From positions 1 to 10,000 of the forward strand of contig NZ_JAIWOI010000113.1 of NCBI RefSeq assembly GCF_020217005.1: DNA of 10,000 nucleotides, in the 5' to 3' direction. A program made the position numbers and the translations under genes. A model generated the notes under the pieces. It searched no databases. It saw only the letters and a list, made by a program, of their open reading frames with translations, and was not told where the DNA came from. Positions 1-7,896 of this stretch are shown piece by piece. Origin of the DNA: Rheinheimera sp. Lineage in GTDB: Bacteria > Pseudomonadota > Gammaproteobacteria > Enterobacterales > Alteromonadaceae. Each line of letters starts with the position of its first letter. Positions within the stretch are counted from its first letter, which is position 1.

Positions 1-812
<812 letters not shown>

Positions 813-813
<1 letters not shown>

Positions 814-2237
814 TGATGGCTAAAACCTTATATCAGAAGATTTACCAAAGCCATGTAGTGGCCGCTGTGAATGGCAGCACCGACTTGTTATTTGTCGACC
901 GCCATTTAATACATGAAGTCACCAGCCCTCAGGCGTTTGCCGGTTTACGTAAGGCGGGACGCACTGTGCGCCGTCCTGATTTAACTTATGCCACTATGGA
1001 TCATAATGTCTCGACTCAGCTGCGCAGCATTGACGCCGCGGGGGAAACTTCCCGTAAACAGTTGGAAGCTCTGGCAGCCAACTGCAAAGAATTTAATGTG
1101 CCTTTGCTGGATTTACTTCATCCGGACCAAGGCATAGTGCATGTGATAGGCCCTGAGCTGGGCTTAACTCAGCCGGGTATGATTATTGTTTGTGGTGATT
1201 CCCATACCTCGACTCATGGTGCTTTTGGCGCTATCGCCTTTGGTATTGGTACGTCCGAAGTAGAACATGTGCTGGCGACTCAAACTTTACAGCAGCAAGT
1301 GGCGAAAACCTTAAAAGTGGAAGTCACAGGGTCCTTATCGCCTTTTGTTACCCCTAAGGATGTAATTATGGCGGTGATAGGCCAGTTAGGTACTGCTGGT
1401 GGTAATGGTTATGTGGCTGAATTCTGCGGCACTGCTATTCGCGGCATGAGCATGGAAGGCCGTATGACGCTGTGTAATATGAGCATTGAAATGGGTGCTA
1501 AAGCCGGTTTAATAGCGCCGGATGAGGTCACTTTTGCTTATTTAAAAGGTAAACCTCATGCACCAAAAGCAGAACATTGGGATGCAGCAGTCACCTACTG
1601 GCAAAGCCTGTATTCAGATGCGGACGCAGTCTTTGATAAAACCGTGACTATTGCCGCAGAAAACATCAGACCCCAAGTGACCTGGGGCACTAACCCTGAG
1701 CAAGTCATCGCTGTCGATCAGCCTATTCCGGCGCCTGAGTCCTTCAGCGATTTAATTAAAGCCGATGCTGCCCGCCGTGCTTTAACTTATATGGGTATTG
1801 AAGCGGGCCAGAAATTAACTGACCTGAAAGTCGATGTGGTCTTTATTGGTTCCTGCACCAACAGCAGGATTGAAGATTTGCGCCAGGCTGCTGCCGTGGT
1901 ACAAGGTAAACAAGTGGCGTCCGGTGTACGGGCTTTAATAGTACCGGGCTCTGGTCAGGTTAAACGTCAGGCCGAAGCCGAAGGTTTAGCTGATATTTTT
2001 AAAGCTTCTGGTTTTGAATGGCGTGAACCAGGCTGCTCTATGTGCTTAGGTATGAACGATGACAGAGTGGAATCAGGCCAACGCTGTGCCTCCACCTCAA
2101 ACCGCAACTTCGAGGGCCGTCAGGGTCGTGGCAGTCGCACCCATTTAGTCAGCCCTGCTATGGCAGCGGCTGCAGCTATTGCAGGTCGCTTTGTTGATAT
2201 TTCGTCTTTTGAAAGCGTGGGAGGAGGCAACCAATGA
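813..2237 (+). CDS. leuC: 3-isopropylmalate dehydratase large subunit LeuC
   Basis: This is the large subunit of isopropylmalate isomerase, which works with LeuD to convert 2-isopropylmalate to 3-isopropylmalate through an aconitase-type [4Fe-4S] cluster. The protein is full length (474 residues from the first ATG; E. coli LeuC is 466). The cluster ligands are visible in FIGSCTNSR and GCSMCLGMN. Counted from the second Met they are Cys347, Cys407 and Cys410, the E. coli numbering. Other family blocks are [37 protein letters not shown] and [14 protein letters not shown]. Two ATG codons stand side by side (813 and 816). The second matches the E. coli start MAKTLY, and the purine-rich AGAGAG at about 803-808 could serve either. 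The first overlaps the leuB TAA by one base. The gene ends in an ATGA overlap with leuD. Confidence 0.97.
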
Positions 2238-2836
2238 GCCAGATTTTTGCACAAGGGCTGGTCTGCCCTTTAGATAAAAACAATGTTGATACCGATCAGA
2301 TTATACCGAAGCAGTTTTTAACGTCGGTCAGTCGTGAGGGTTTTGCCGAAGCCTTGTTTTATGACTGGCGTTATCTGGCGAATGAACAACCGAACCCGGA
2401 TTTTGTATTAAACGCCCCGCAATACCAAGGCGCTTCTATTTTGCTGACCCGGGCTAACTTTGGCTGCGGCTCCAGCCGTGAACATGCGCCATGGGCTATT
2501 CAGCAGTATGGTTTTAACGTGATCATCGCCGAAAGTTTTGCTGATATTTTCTTTAATAACAGTATTAACAACGGCATGTTACTGATTAGCCTGAGCGCAT
2601 CCAATATCGAGTTTTTATTCAGCCGCTGCCAACAAGGTACACAGGAATGGAAAATTGATTTGGCCGGCCAGCAAATTATTCTGGGCAATAACGCCGCTGT
2701 GGGCTTTCAGATAGACCCTGATATCAAGCAGCGTTTGTTAAGTGGCCTGGATTTTATCGGTGCCAGCGAACAGTTTGCTGAACATATCAGCAGCTATGAA
2801 CAACAACGGGCTGCAGCACACCCCTGGTTAGGCTGA
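2234..2836 (+). CDS. leuD: 3-isopropylmalate dehydratase small subunit LeuD
   Basis: This is the small subunit of isopropylmalate isomerase, partner of LeuC in the cytoplasm. Its 200 residues match the usual length (201 in E. coli). Diagnostic motifs are [13 protein letters not shown] at residues 17-29, [16 protein letters not shown] at about 56-71, and the substrate-recognition loop [12 protein letters not shown] at 76-87, followed by [14 protein letters not shown]. The start ATG overlaps the leuC TGA in an ATGA arrangement. It is preceded by a very strong ribosome binding site, GGGAGGAGG at 2219-2227, seven bases before the ATG, so the gene could be translated both by coupling and independently. 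That fits the need for equal amounts of the two subunits. It is the last gene of the leu cluster here; the next gene has its own promoter candidate. Confidence 0.97.
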   Translation: MSQIFAQGLVCPLDKNNVDTDQIIPKQFLTSVSREGFAEALFYDWRYLANEQPNPDFVLNAPQYQGASILLTRANFGCGSSREHAPWAIQQYGFNVIIAESFADIFFNNSINNGMLLISLSASNIEFLFSRCQQGTQEWKIDLAGQQIILGNNAAVGFQIDPDIKQRLLSGLDFIGASEQFAEHISSYEQQRAAAHPWLG

Positions 2837-2844
2837 TGAATAAA

Positions 2845-2876
2845 ACCGGGGCTGATTTAGGAAAAGCAGTCCCGGT
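2845..2876 (+). terminator. Hairpin downstream of leuD, possible weak terminator
   Basis: A 10-bp stem with one G-U pair, ACCGGGGCTG (2845-2854) against CAGTCCCGGT (2867-2876), encloses a 12-base loop nine bases after the leuD stop. The position suggests the end of leu operon transcription. No T-run follows (the next bases are CTTGCCACTC), so it is not a textbook intrinsic terminator. It could instead protect the 3' end or work together with Rho. The 249-bp gap from 2837 to 3085 holds only this hairpin and the promoter region of the next gene. Confidence 0.45.
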
Positions 2877-3002
2877 CTTGCCACTCTGTCTGCCAGCTTG
2901 TTGTTTTATAAGTCAAAACTCTGTATTGCCACTTTTCAGCCATCTAGCCGTAAACTACTGATTTATATCAACTACTTGCGTATCAAAAAATGCAGGTAAT
3001 AC

Positions 3003-3032
3003 TTGGCAAAGTAGTATCAGGCAGTATATAGT
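3003..3032 (+). promoter_or_regulatory. Candidate sigma-70 promoter of the DUF3718 gene
   Basis: TTGGCA at 3003-3008 (5 of 6 to TTGACA) and TATAGT at 3027-3032 (5 of 6 to TATAAT) are separated by 18 bp in an AT-rich stretch. This would place transcription start near 3039, giving a leader of about 45 bases before the ATG at 3086. The elements are only approximate and the spacing is one above optimum, so the assignment is tentative. The separate ribosome binding site and the hairpin after leuD support an independent transcript. Confidence 0.4.
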
Positions 3033-3085
3033 TTCATTATTATCAATTTTACTAGTTCACCTATTAACCTCTAAGGGGTATTTTT

Positions 3086-3457
3086 ATGAAAAAGCTCGTT
3101 ACATTAGCAGTAGTAGCAAGTGCTTATTTCGCAGCTGCGCCAGTCGCAGTAGCACAGGATCAGTGGGCCACCTCTTTGTGTGAATATACTAAAGCAGACG
3201 ATAAAAACCGCGTCCGCAAAGTTCTGTCCGATAACAAAGTTAACGTTCGCAAAGTCTATGATGCGATCCAGTGTAATGGTGACTCGCTGATTAAATTTGC
3301 AATGCGCAGTGACGCCTATGAAACAGGTGCCTTTTTTGTAAAACAGATGCCAGCTAAAGCATTAGTGGCCGAAGATCTGGAAGCATGGGCTGCTGCGAAT
3401 GGTTTTGGTGCATCTCCGCTGATCAACGATATCAAAGCCCGTATCGGTCAAGACTAA
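3086..3457 (+). CDS. Small exported DUF3718-type protein, function unknown
   Basis: This 123-residue protein has a clear Sec signal peptide: a KK amino end, a hydrophobic stretch at about residues 4-18, and a cleavage site AVA|QD after residue 23. The mature chain of about 100 residues should be periplasmic. The block LCEYTKADDKNRVRKVL (residues 31-47) followed by VYDAIQCNGDSLIKFA (57-72) matches my memory of the DUF3718 family, whose hallmark is two conserved cysteines (here Cys32 and Cys63), probably a disulfide. The rest (73-123) is a helical-looking tail ending in IKARIGQD. No enzyme motif is visible and the function is unknown. The start is well supported by AAGGGG at 3073-3078, seven bases before the ATG. 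The gene stands alone between its own promoter candidate and a strong terminator. The family call is from memory; the secretion call is from sequence. Confidence 0.85.
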   Translation: MKKLVTLAVVASAYFAAAPVAVAQDQWATSLCEYTKADDKNRVRKVLSDNKVNVRKVYDAIQCNGDSLIKFAMRSDAYETGAFFVKQMPAKALVAEDLEAWAAANGFGASPLINDIKARIGQD

Positions 3458-3459
3458 TA

Positions 3460-3545
3460 TAGCCTTCGTACTTGAAGTATACGGAGTGGGCCTCTGTCGC
3501 TCGCGCCTCACTACAACTTCAAAGACTTTGGCTCTACTGAGGCTA
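3460..3545. repeat. Nested inverted repeats in the 3' region of the DUF3718 gene
   Basis: Three inverted repeats are nested around one centre. The outer pair is TAGCCT (3460-3465) with AGGCTA (3540-3545). The middle pair is TTGAAGT (3472-3478) with ACTTCAA (3516-3522). The inner pair is AGTG+GGC (3485-3491) with GCC+CACT (3505-3512, one bulged T). The whole can fold as an imperfect long hairpin directly after the DUF3718 stop and before the terminator at 3556. It may be a dispersed REP/MITE-like repeat or a structured 3' RNA end; the sequence alone cannot decide. Confidence 0.5.
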
Positions 3546-3555
3546 AAGAATGATG

Positions 3556-3584
3556 AAACGGTTCCTCAAGGAGCCGTTTTTTTT
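3556..3584 (+). terminator. Intrinsic terminator of the DUF3718 gene
   Basis: A 10-bp stem containing one G-U pair, AAACGGTTCC (3556-3565) against GGAGCCGTTT (3570-3579), closes a TCAA tetraloop and runs into eight T residues (3577-3584), the standard Rho-independent layout for the + strand. The TGA stop of the convergent PepSY gene (3566-3568 on the - strand) lies in the loop, and that gene's last codons form the descending arm. On the - strand only three T follow the stem, so it would stop transcription poorly in that direction. Confidence 0.9.
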
Positions 3585-4621
3585 ACCTTGTCGAAAGCTT
3601 CTCTGCTTTTATGATAAGTCATACCCAAACCCCAAAGTACCAGCGGAATAGCACCAGCCAGTAGCAGTAATATTTTGTAAAGCTCGCCTCCAACAGCTGC
3701 CATATGCACAGGATAAATCAGTTGGCTGAGCTGTTTACCCTGTCCCATTTCCGTCGCTTTTTGCACAGACAAAACACTGATGCTCGCCGGATCGACTTTA
3801 ATCACAGTGCGGCCATTAGGATGCCACTCTGCTGTTAACTGCGCCCGGATAGACAATTCTTGCTGCGCATTTTTCCGGAAACTGACTAAACGTAAAGCAC
3901 CATCAGGCAGTTGCTGTTGAGCCGCTGGCAACCATAAAGCCCACTGGCTTTCAGTTACAGGGTAAGACAAAACTGCAGATACTGGAGCAGTTACGCCAGG
4001 GTCCCTAAATACCCAGCTTAAAGCCTGTTGCACTTGTTGGTTATAGACCATAGCAGTACCAGTGACCGAGGTCAGTAACAGTAAAGGCGCCGTCCAGAAC
4101 GCAATTACAAAATGCCATTGCCTGGACCAGCGAATCACAGCAGCCGTCAAAGGTAAACGCCATAAACGCCAGCCCCAATGCCTGGGCCAACTCTGCCATA
4201 AACCTGAACCAATCAGTAATAAAGCCAGCAAACCAAGCACGCCTATAATTTGCTCACCCAGTTCAGCACTGAATAAATGCAAATGGAATTCATAGCACCA
4301 ACTGATGAAATCCTGATAAGGGCTTCGACTGAGCAATAATTGACCTGAAGCGGACCAATACTCCAAAGTACCGTCCAGGCGGGCCAGCTCCAACCATGGG
4401 CGCTCAGCAGTAGCGAGACGGGCAAAGTTGTAGTCAGTCTGAGGTAAAGCATCTAATACTTTGCCCCAGATGGCTAAATCTGTGACTAAAGGCTGCTGCA
4501 GTTGTGGATAGAACCATTGCAGCAACGAATTCTTATATAGTAAAACAGCACCTGTCAGGCTGGCTGGCACCAGCCACAAGGCTAAGATCAGGCCAAAAAA
4601 CCTGTGTAACTTTTTGGCCAT
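3566..4621 (-). CDS. PepSY-associated transmembrane protein, probable partner of the adjacent TonB receptor
   Basis: This 351-residue inner-membrane protein has four likely membrane helices, at about residues 8-29, 122-141, 170-192 and 313-334. Two soluble segments lie between helices 1-2 and 3-4. The layout is that of the PepSY-associated TM family (relatives of PiuB and FoxB). Typical features are HRFFGL at the start, histidines at or near the helices (His6, His113, His115, His170, His306), the SGLWQSWPR stretch after helix 2, and HMAAVGGELYKILLLLAGAIPLVLWGLG at the end. Family members are often encoded beside siderophore receptors, and some are proposed to act in ferrisiderophore reduction or release at the inner membrane; that role here is inference. 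AAGGGA at 4627-4632 precedes the ATG. The receptor gene ends only 18 bases upstream, so both are probably one transcript. Its last codons and stop form part of the convergent terminator. Confidence 0.88.
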   Translation of the reverse strand: MAKKLHRFFGLILALWLVPASLTGAVLLYKNSLLQWFYPQLQQPLVTDLAIWGKVLDALPQTDYNFARLATAERPWLELARLDGTLEYWSASGQLLLSRSPYQDFISWCYEFHLHLFSAELGEQIIGVLGLLALLLIGSGLWQSWPRHWGWRLWRLPLTAAVIRWSRQWHFVIAFWTAPLLLLTSVTGTAMVYNQQVQQALSWVFRDPGVTAPVSAVLSYPVTESQWALWLPAAQQQLPDGALRLVSFRKNAQQELSIRAQLTAEWHPNGRTVIKVDPASISVLSVQKATEMGQGKQLSQLIYPVHMAAVGGELYKILLLLAGAIPLVLWGLGMTYHKSREAFDKVKKTAP

Positions 4622-4631
4622 TCTGATCCCT

Positions 4632-4649
4632 TAAAATGCCTAAAATGCC
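4632..4649. repeat. Tandem 9-bp duplication at the receptor/PepSY junction
   Basis: TAAAATGCC occurs twice head to tail at 4632-4640 and 4641-4649. On the - strand it reads GGCATTTTA twice, covering the last codons and TAG stop of the receptor gene and the bases just before the ribosome binding site of the PepSY gene. A recent slippage duplication would explain it. Confidence 0.7.
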
Positions 4650-6715
4650 ATCTGCCAATTCAGATTTAAACTGCGACCTAAACCAGCAAAATAGCTGCTG
4701 TTGGCAGGTGTAGTTTGTGAATAATAGGTAATGTACTGTTTATCCAGCGCATTCTCCAGACCTAAAGTCCAGCTTCCCCAGTGATTTGTGTCATAGCGGC
4801 CTGACAGGTCCAGCGTATGATAACCATCGAAGGAGGAGCCATCATTGTAATCAACATCAAACAACTGACTGAACTGGACTCTGCTACTTAGCTGCATGGG
4901 CCATTGTTGTAACCAGTACAGATTTAATCGTTCAGGGGCTATGTTAATGCCACCTAAATCTTTATCTACCAGCCCATCGCTGTTACTGTCATAACGGCCT
5001 TCGGTTCTGGCATAGCTGAAACCTAAAGTGCTGTTATCACTCAGATTGTATTCGCCTTCAGCTTCAAAACCCGAAATCTCTGTTTTTTCACGCATGACAC
5101 TGTAAATACCGTCAGCATCCGCTTGCAGACGTGAGCCTAAATCTGAATCCGACTGGAAATAACTCATTTGCAGACGATAGCTGCTTTCCGTCAGTTCAAT
5201 GCCCAGTTCAGCGTTGTCAGACACCACGGGTTGTAGGTTAAGAAATTGCGCCACTGACTGGTTAGGTTTATTGATAGCACGCAGTACCCTGCCGACATCA
5301 GGCATGCTAAAACCTTCACTATAACTGGCATAAACACGGATACTGTCAGACCACTGATGCACAACGCCAAAGTTGTGAAGCAATTCATTAAAGCTTGGTT
5401 CGCCACCTTTGACAAAACTGCTGTTGGACGACGCCAGCGTTGTAAAATCTTCAACAGACAACTGGCCGTATTCATAGCGGGCACCAGCACTGAAAGTCCA
5501 GTTTTTTATCTGGTTGTAGCGCAACTGAACAAAAGGAGCGTAGTTAGTGAATTCTGTTTCAGGCACCCAGTTTCTGTTGCTCATTACCAGTTCCTGATAG
5601 GTGCTGTCCTGCAGCCAATCCAGTCCGGTACTTAAATCTAAGCCTGAGTTGGCCAAATCCGCTTTAAACCAGGTCAGACGACTGCCTATTTTCTCTGAGA
5701 TATTTTGAGATTGATCAAAAATGTTGGTACCCAGAGCCGGATCCTGAAACACTGCGGCTCTGCTACCACCAAACATAGAAGCAAAATCCTGAGCAAACAG
5801 CTGCAGATTTAACTGGCCGCCGGCTATGCCCTGATGTTGATAATCAACTGAAGCCGAAGTCACCTTATTTTGGGATGGCTTGCCTTCAGTAACTCCGGGT
5901 TTGGATGTAGTTGGAACTCCGGCAGCCGCATTACCATTGACGGTAATGTAGTTATTATTCCCTTTTAAATCAAAGTGATTGATCATGAACTGCAGACTTT
6001 GGGCGTCCGAGATCTGCCATTTGCTCTTGATGAACAAATCGACTGTGTCGGAATCCATGGTGTCGCCCTGAGTGGTATCCACTCCTATAGGCTTGCCGTC
6101 ACCATCCAGATATAAACCGGTTTTGTTAAAGGCAGCACCTGTGACCAGCGAGACATCAGCAAACTGTTCAGAAAATAAATAACTGGCTTTGTAACTTTGG
6201 GTGTCAGAACCACCAGTCGTTGGCACAGTACCAGACAAACTGACCTGATGTTTTTGCTCGCCAGGTGATTTAGTAATGATATTAATAATACCACCACTGG
6301 CACCCATGCCCTGGATGGCGTTGGCACCACGTATCACCTCAATACGCTCAATCATAGCTGGATCTATAGTATTGCCGTCACGTGATCCGTTGCGTAACGG
6401 AGTAGATTGCGGCACACCGTCAATCATATACAAAGGTTCACGGCCACGCAGTGTTTCGCCATTGGCTGTCAGCTTTTGTCGGCTCGGTGAAAAGCTGGGT
6501 AACAGATTCCCCAATATTTGTGATAAGTCCTGAGTTACTGCCAGTTGGGCTTTTAACTCTTCCTGATCGATCACTGTAATAGTGGCAGGCACTGTGCTCA
6601 CCGGATAAGAGGAGCGGGTGGTGGATACACTGATAGTTTCAATGTCCGTTGCAGTTTCTGCGGCCAACAAAGGAAGTGGAAAAAGTATAGCAAGAGTGAA
6701 TCTGGACAGTTTCAT
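4640..6715 (-). CDS. TonB-dependent outer-membrane receptor, siderophore type
   Basis: This is an outer-membrane beta-barrel receptor that imports a ligand using TonB energy. From the ATG at 6715 it has 691 residues with a Sec signal peptide MKLSRFTLAILFPLPLLAA, cleaved near residue 19. A probable TonB box lies at DIETISVS (about 24-31). The plug domain spans about 40-150 and includes LRGREPLYMIDGVPQS and IERIEVIRGANAIQGMGASGGIINIITK. The barrel extends to the end and closes with the aromatic terminus NWQMAF. The plug pattern resembles siderophore receptors of the IutA-like group; the ligand cannot be named from sequence, though iron-siderophore is most likely given the PepSY neighbour. An in-frame ATG at 6748 exists but lies inside the -10 box of the promoter, so it cannot be the start. 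The chosen start has only a weak ribosome binding site. Expression is probably controlled by the palindrome at 6737-6766. Confidence 0.93.
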   Translation of the reverse strand: MKLSRFTLAILFPLPLLAAETATDIETISVSTTRSSYPVSTVPATITVIDQEELKAQLAVTQDLSQILGNLLPSFSPSRQKLTANGETLRGREPLYMIDGVPQSTPLRNGSRDGNTIDPAMIERIEVIRGANAIQGMGASGGIINIITKSPGEQKHQVSLSGTVPTTGGSDTQSYKASYLFSEQFADVSLVTGAAFNKTGLYLDGDGKPIGVDTTQGDTMDSDTVDLFIKSKWQISDAQSLQFMINHFDLKGNNNYITVNGNAAAGVPTTSKPGVTEGKPSQNKVTSASVDYQHQGIAGGQLNLQLFAQDFASMFGGSRAAVFQDPALGTNIFDQSQNISEKIGSRLTWFKADLANSGLDLSTGLDWLQDSTYQELVMSNRNWVPETEFTNYAPFVQLRYNQIKNWTFSAGARYEYGQLSVEDFTTLASSNSSFVKGGEPSFNELLHNFGVVHQWSDSIRVYASYSEGFSMPDVGRVLRAINKPNQSVAQFLNLQPVVSDNAELGIELTESSYRLQMSYFQSDSDLGSRLQADADGIYSVMREKTEISGFEAEGEYNLSDNSTLGFSYARTEGRYDSNSDGLVDKDLGGINIAPERLNLYWLQQWPMQLSSRVQFSQLFDVDYNDGSSFDGYHTLDLSGRYDTNHWGSWTLGLENALDKQYITYYSQTTPANSSYFAGLGRSLNLNWQMAF

Positions 6716-6736
6716 GAGTACACCACAACGAACAAA

Positions 6737-6766
6737 AATGGTTCGCATTTATAAATGCGAACCATT
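6737..6766. promoter_or_regulatory. Perfect 30-bp palindromic operator of the TonB receptor operon
   Basis: The left half AATGGTTCGCATTTA (6737-6751) is the exact reverse complement of the right half TAAATGCGAACCATT (6752-6766), with no spacer. It covers the -10 element, most of the promoter spacer and the expected transcription start. Each half contains AATG-N5-CATT, the same spacing as the centre of the Fur consensus (AATGATAATCATT), but the five inner bases differ. Binding by Fur or another metal-responsive repressor is therefore plausible but not shown. Because transcription should start within it, it acts as DNA and not as an RNA hairpin. Confidence 0.85.
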
Positions 6767-6776
6767 CTTATGTCAA
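6748..6776 (-). promoter_or_regulatory. Near-consensus sigma-70 promoter of the TonB receptor operon
   Basis: On the - strand TTGACA (6776-6771, 6 of 6) is followed after exactly 17 bp by TATAAA (6753-6748, 5 of 6). Transcription would begin near 6741, leaving a leader of about 25 bases before the ATG at 6715. So strong a promoter overlapped by a palindrome suggests high expression when a repressor is released. It is the best promoter match in the window. Confidence 0.87.
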
Positions 6777-6805
6777 GTCAGATCCGACAGAACTCTTCAT
6801 TGTTA

Positions 6806-7765
6806 TTAGTTAGCACTCAGAGTGACACCGGCAAACTTAATAAAATCTTCAGCTGTTTCAATATTCTCCAGCGCAGAGCCGTCCTGCATTTGGGAGAATG
6901 TAGGGGCCTGTTTAAATTCAAAGTTCAGTGTTAAACGTTCAGGTTGTTGCAGAAAATCCAGCACAGGTTGACGGATCGAATCCGGGATCTGCGGATTGTG
7001 TTGCAAAGCCGCCACAAATTGTTGTTGAGTACTGGCATAGTCCTGACTAAGTTTTGCCATTGCCAATTGATCAAATAATTGCTGTAGGAAAGCCTTGTTT
7101 TTGATTTCAAAAGAACCACTGGCAATGCCTATACCACTTACTTTTTTCATTAAATCAGGCACATATTCAGGCCTTTCTGCCATCTGTTGTTGTTGCTCCG
7201 GTGTCATTTTTTGCAACTCAGTTGCAAACTGCCATAAATCAGTAGTCCCAATTAACGCAAAGCTATAATTCAGATTAAAACGCTGATCGACTTGCAGATT
7301 CTGTTCAAATCTAAGCTCACCTGTTTTTGCGCTGTACTGGTACTGATAACTGAGTTCTACCGGTAAAGCGGCCAGATAAGCGGCTAACTCCGGAGGTAAT
7401 GTAGTTAACGCCTGAGGGGTAAATCGCAATTCTTTGGCATGAGCAGAACCTTTATCTGCCAACCCCTCTAATTCAATACCGCTCATTTCAAGCTGACCTA
7501 CACTGAGTAAGTCGCCCATACCAGCAATAGCTATTCGCAAATCCTGAATTTTGTAGGTGGAGGTCAACACATTCGCTGACAACTTGCCGTAGCTGAATTG
7601 AACTGGCGGCATGTCACCCTGTTCCGCTAATTCCAGATACTGCTGATTGCTGCTTGTGATATGCTCCGCCATCTGTTGTTCAGCATGATGATTAGCATAA
7701 AAAAAGCCTGCCAGAGCGCTGGCGGATATAAAAAACACTGCTCCAACCCACACTTTTTTTCCCAT
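6806..7765 (-). CDS. Membrane-anchored envelope protein of uncertain family (DUF945-like)
   Basis: The protein has 319 residues from the ATG at 7765. It has a short KK-containing amino end and one hydrophobic segment at about residues 5-23 (VWVGAVFFISASALAGFFY), then a long soluble part with no cysteine. It should be anchored in the inner membrane and face the periplasm. The soluble part alternates beta-rich stretches (VQFSYGKLSANVLTSTYKIQDLRI, VELSYQYQYSAKTGELRFEQNL) with glutamine-rich helices (MTPEQQQQMAERPEY). This recalls the DUF945 group (YdgA/YihF of E. coli, about 480-500 residues), but this protein is much shorter and the match is weak. The start is chosen because AAAGGAAA (7780-7773) lies seven bases before it; a GTG at 7795 would add ten residues lacking such a site. 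It ends 30 bp before the receptor promoter with no terminator seen between, so read-through into the receptor is possible. Confidence 0.75.
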   Translation of the reverse strand: MGKKVWVGAVFFISASALAGFFYANHHAEQQMAEHITSSNQQYLELAEQGDMPPVQFSYGKLSANVLTSTYKIQDLRIAIAGMGDLLSVGQLEMSGIELEGLADKGSAHAKELRFTPQALTTLPPELAAYLAALPVELSYQYQYSAKTGELRFEQNLQVDQRFNLNYSFALIGTTDLWQFATELQKMTPEQQQQMAERPEYVPDLMKKVSGIGIASGSFEIKNKAFLQQLFDQLAMAKLSQDYASTQQQFVAALQHNPQIPDSIRQPVLDFLQQPERLTLNFEFKQAPTFSQMQDGSALENIETAEDFIKFAGVTLSAN

Positions 7766-7896
7766 AGTTGCATTTCCTTTACCTTGGATAATCACGCCAT
7801 ACTAACATGGCTCACGAAGAAAACAGCGGCCTGGCGCTGTGATTCAAAGCAAAAGCCTGCTAATTTGAAGCCTTTATTCTCGTTGTCTGGTGCGCT

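Noticed and set aside
4062..4295. Open frame on the + strand within the PepSY gene
   Set aside because: It lies wholly inside a well-supported gene on the other strand, has no family motif, and carries no good ribosome binding site. The same holds for the frames inside the receptor gene (5357-5635, 6276-6533) and the leu genes (152-340, 2500-2688).
6783..6800. Possible terminator between the DUF945-like gene and the receptor promoter
   Set aside because: The short near-palindrome around GATC just beyond is imperfect, has no GC-rich stem and no T-run on either strand.
7766..7795. GTG start for the DUF945-like protein giving ten extra residues
   Set aside because: The internal ATG at 7765 has AAAGGAAA at ideal spacing and puts the hydrophobic anchor at the true N-terminus.
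7823..7840. Inverted repeat ACAGCG / CGCTGT in the divergent intergenic region
   Set aside because: Six base pairs around a six-base loop, with no T-run and no promoter placed against it; such repeats are common by chance. The rest of 7766-7896 showed no convincing promoter on either strand.
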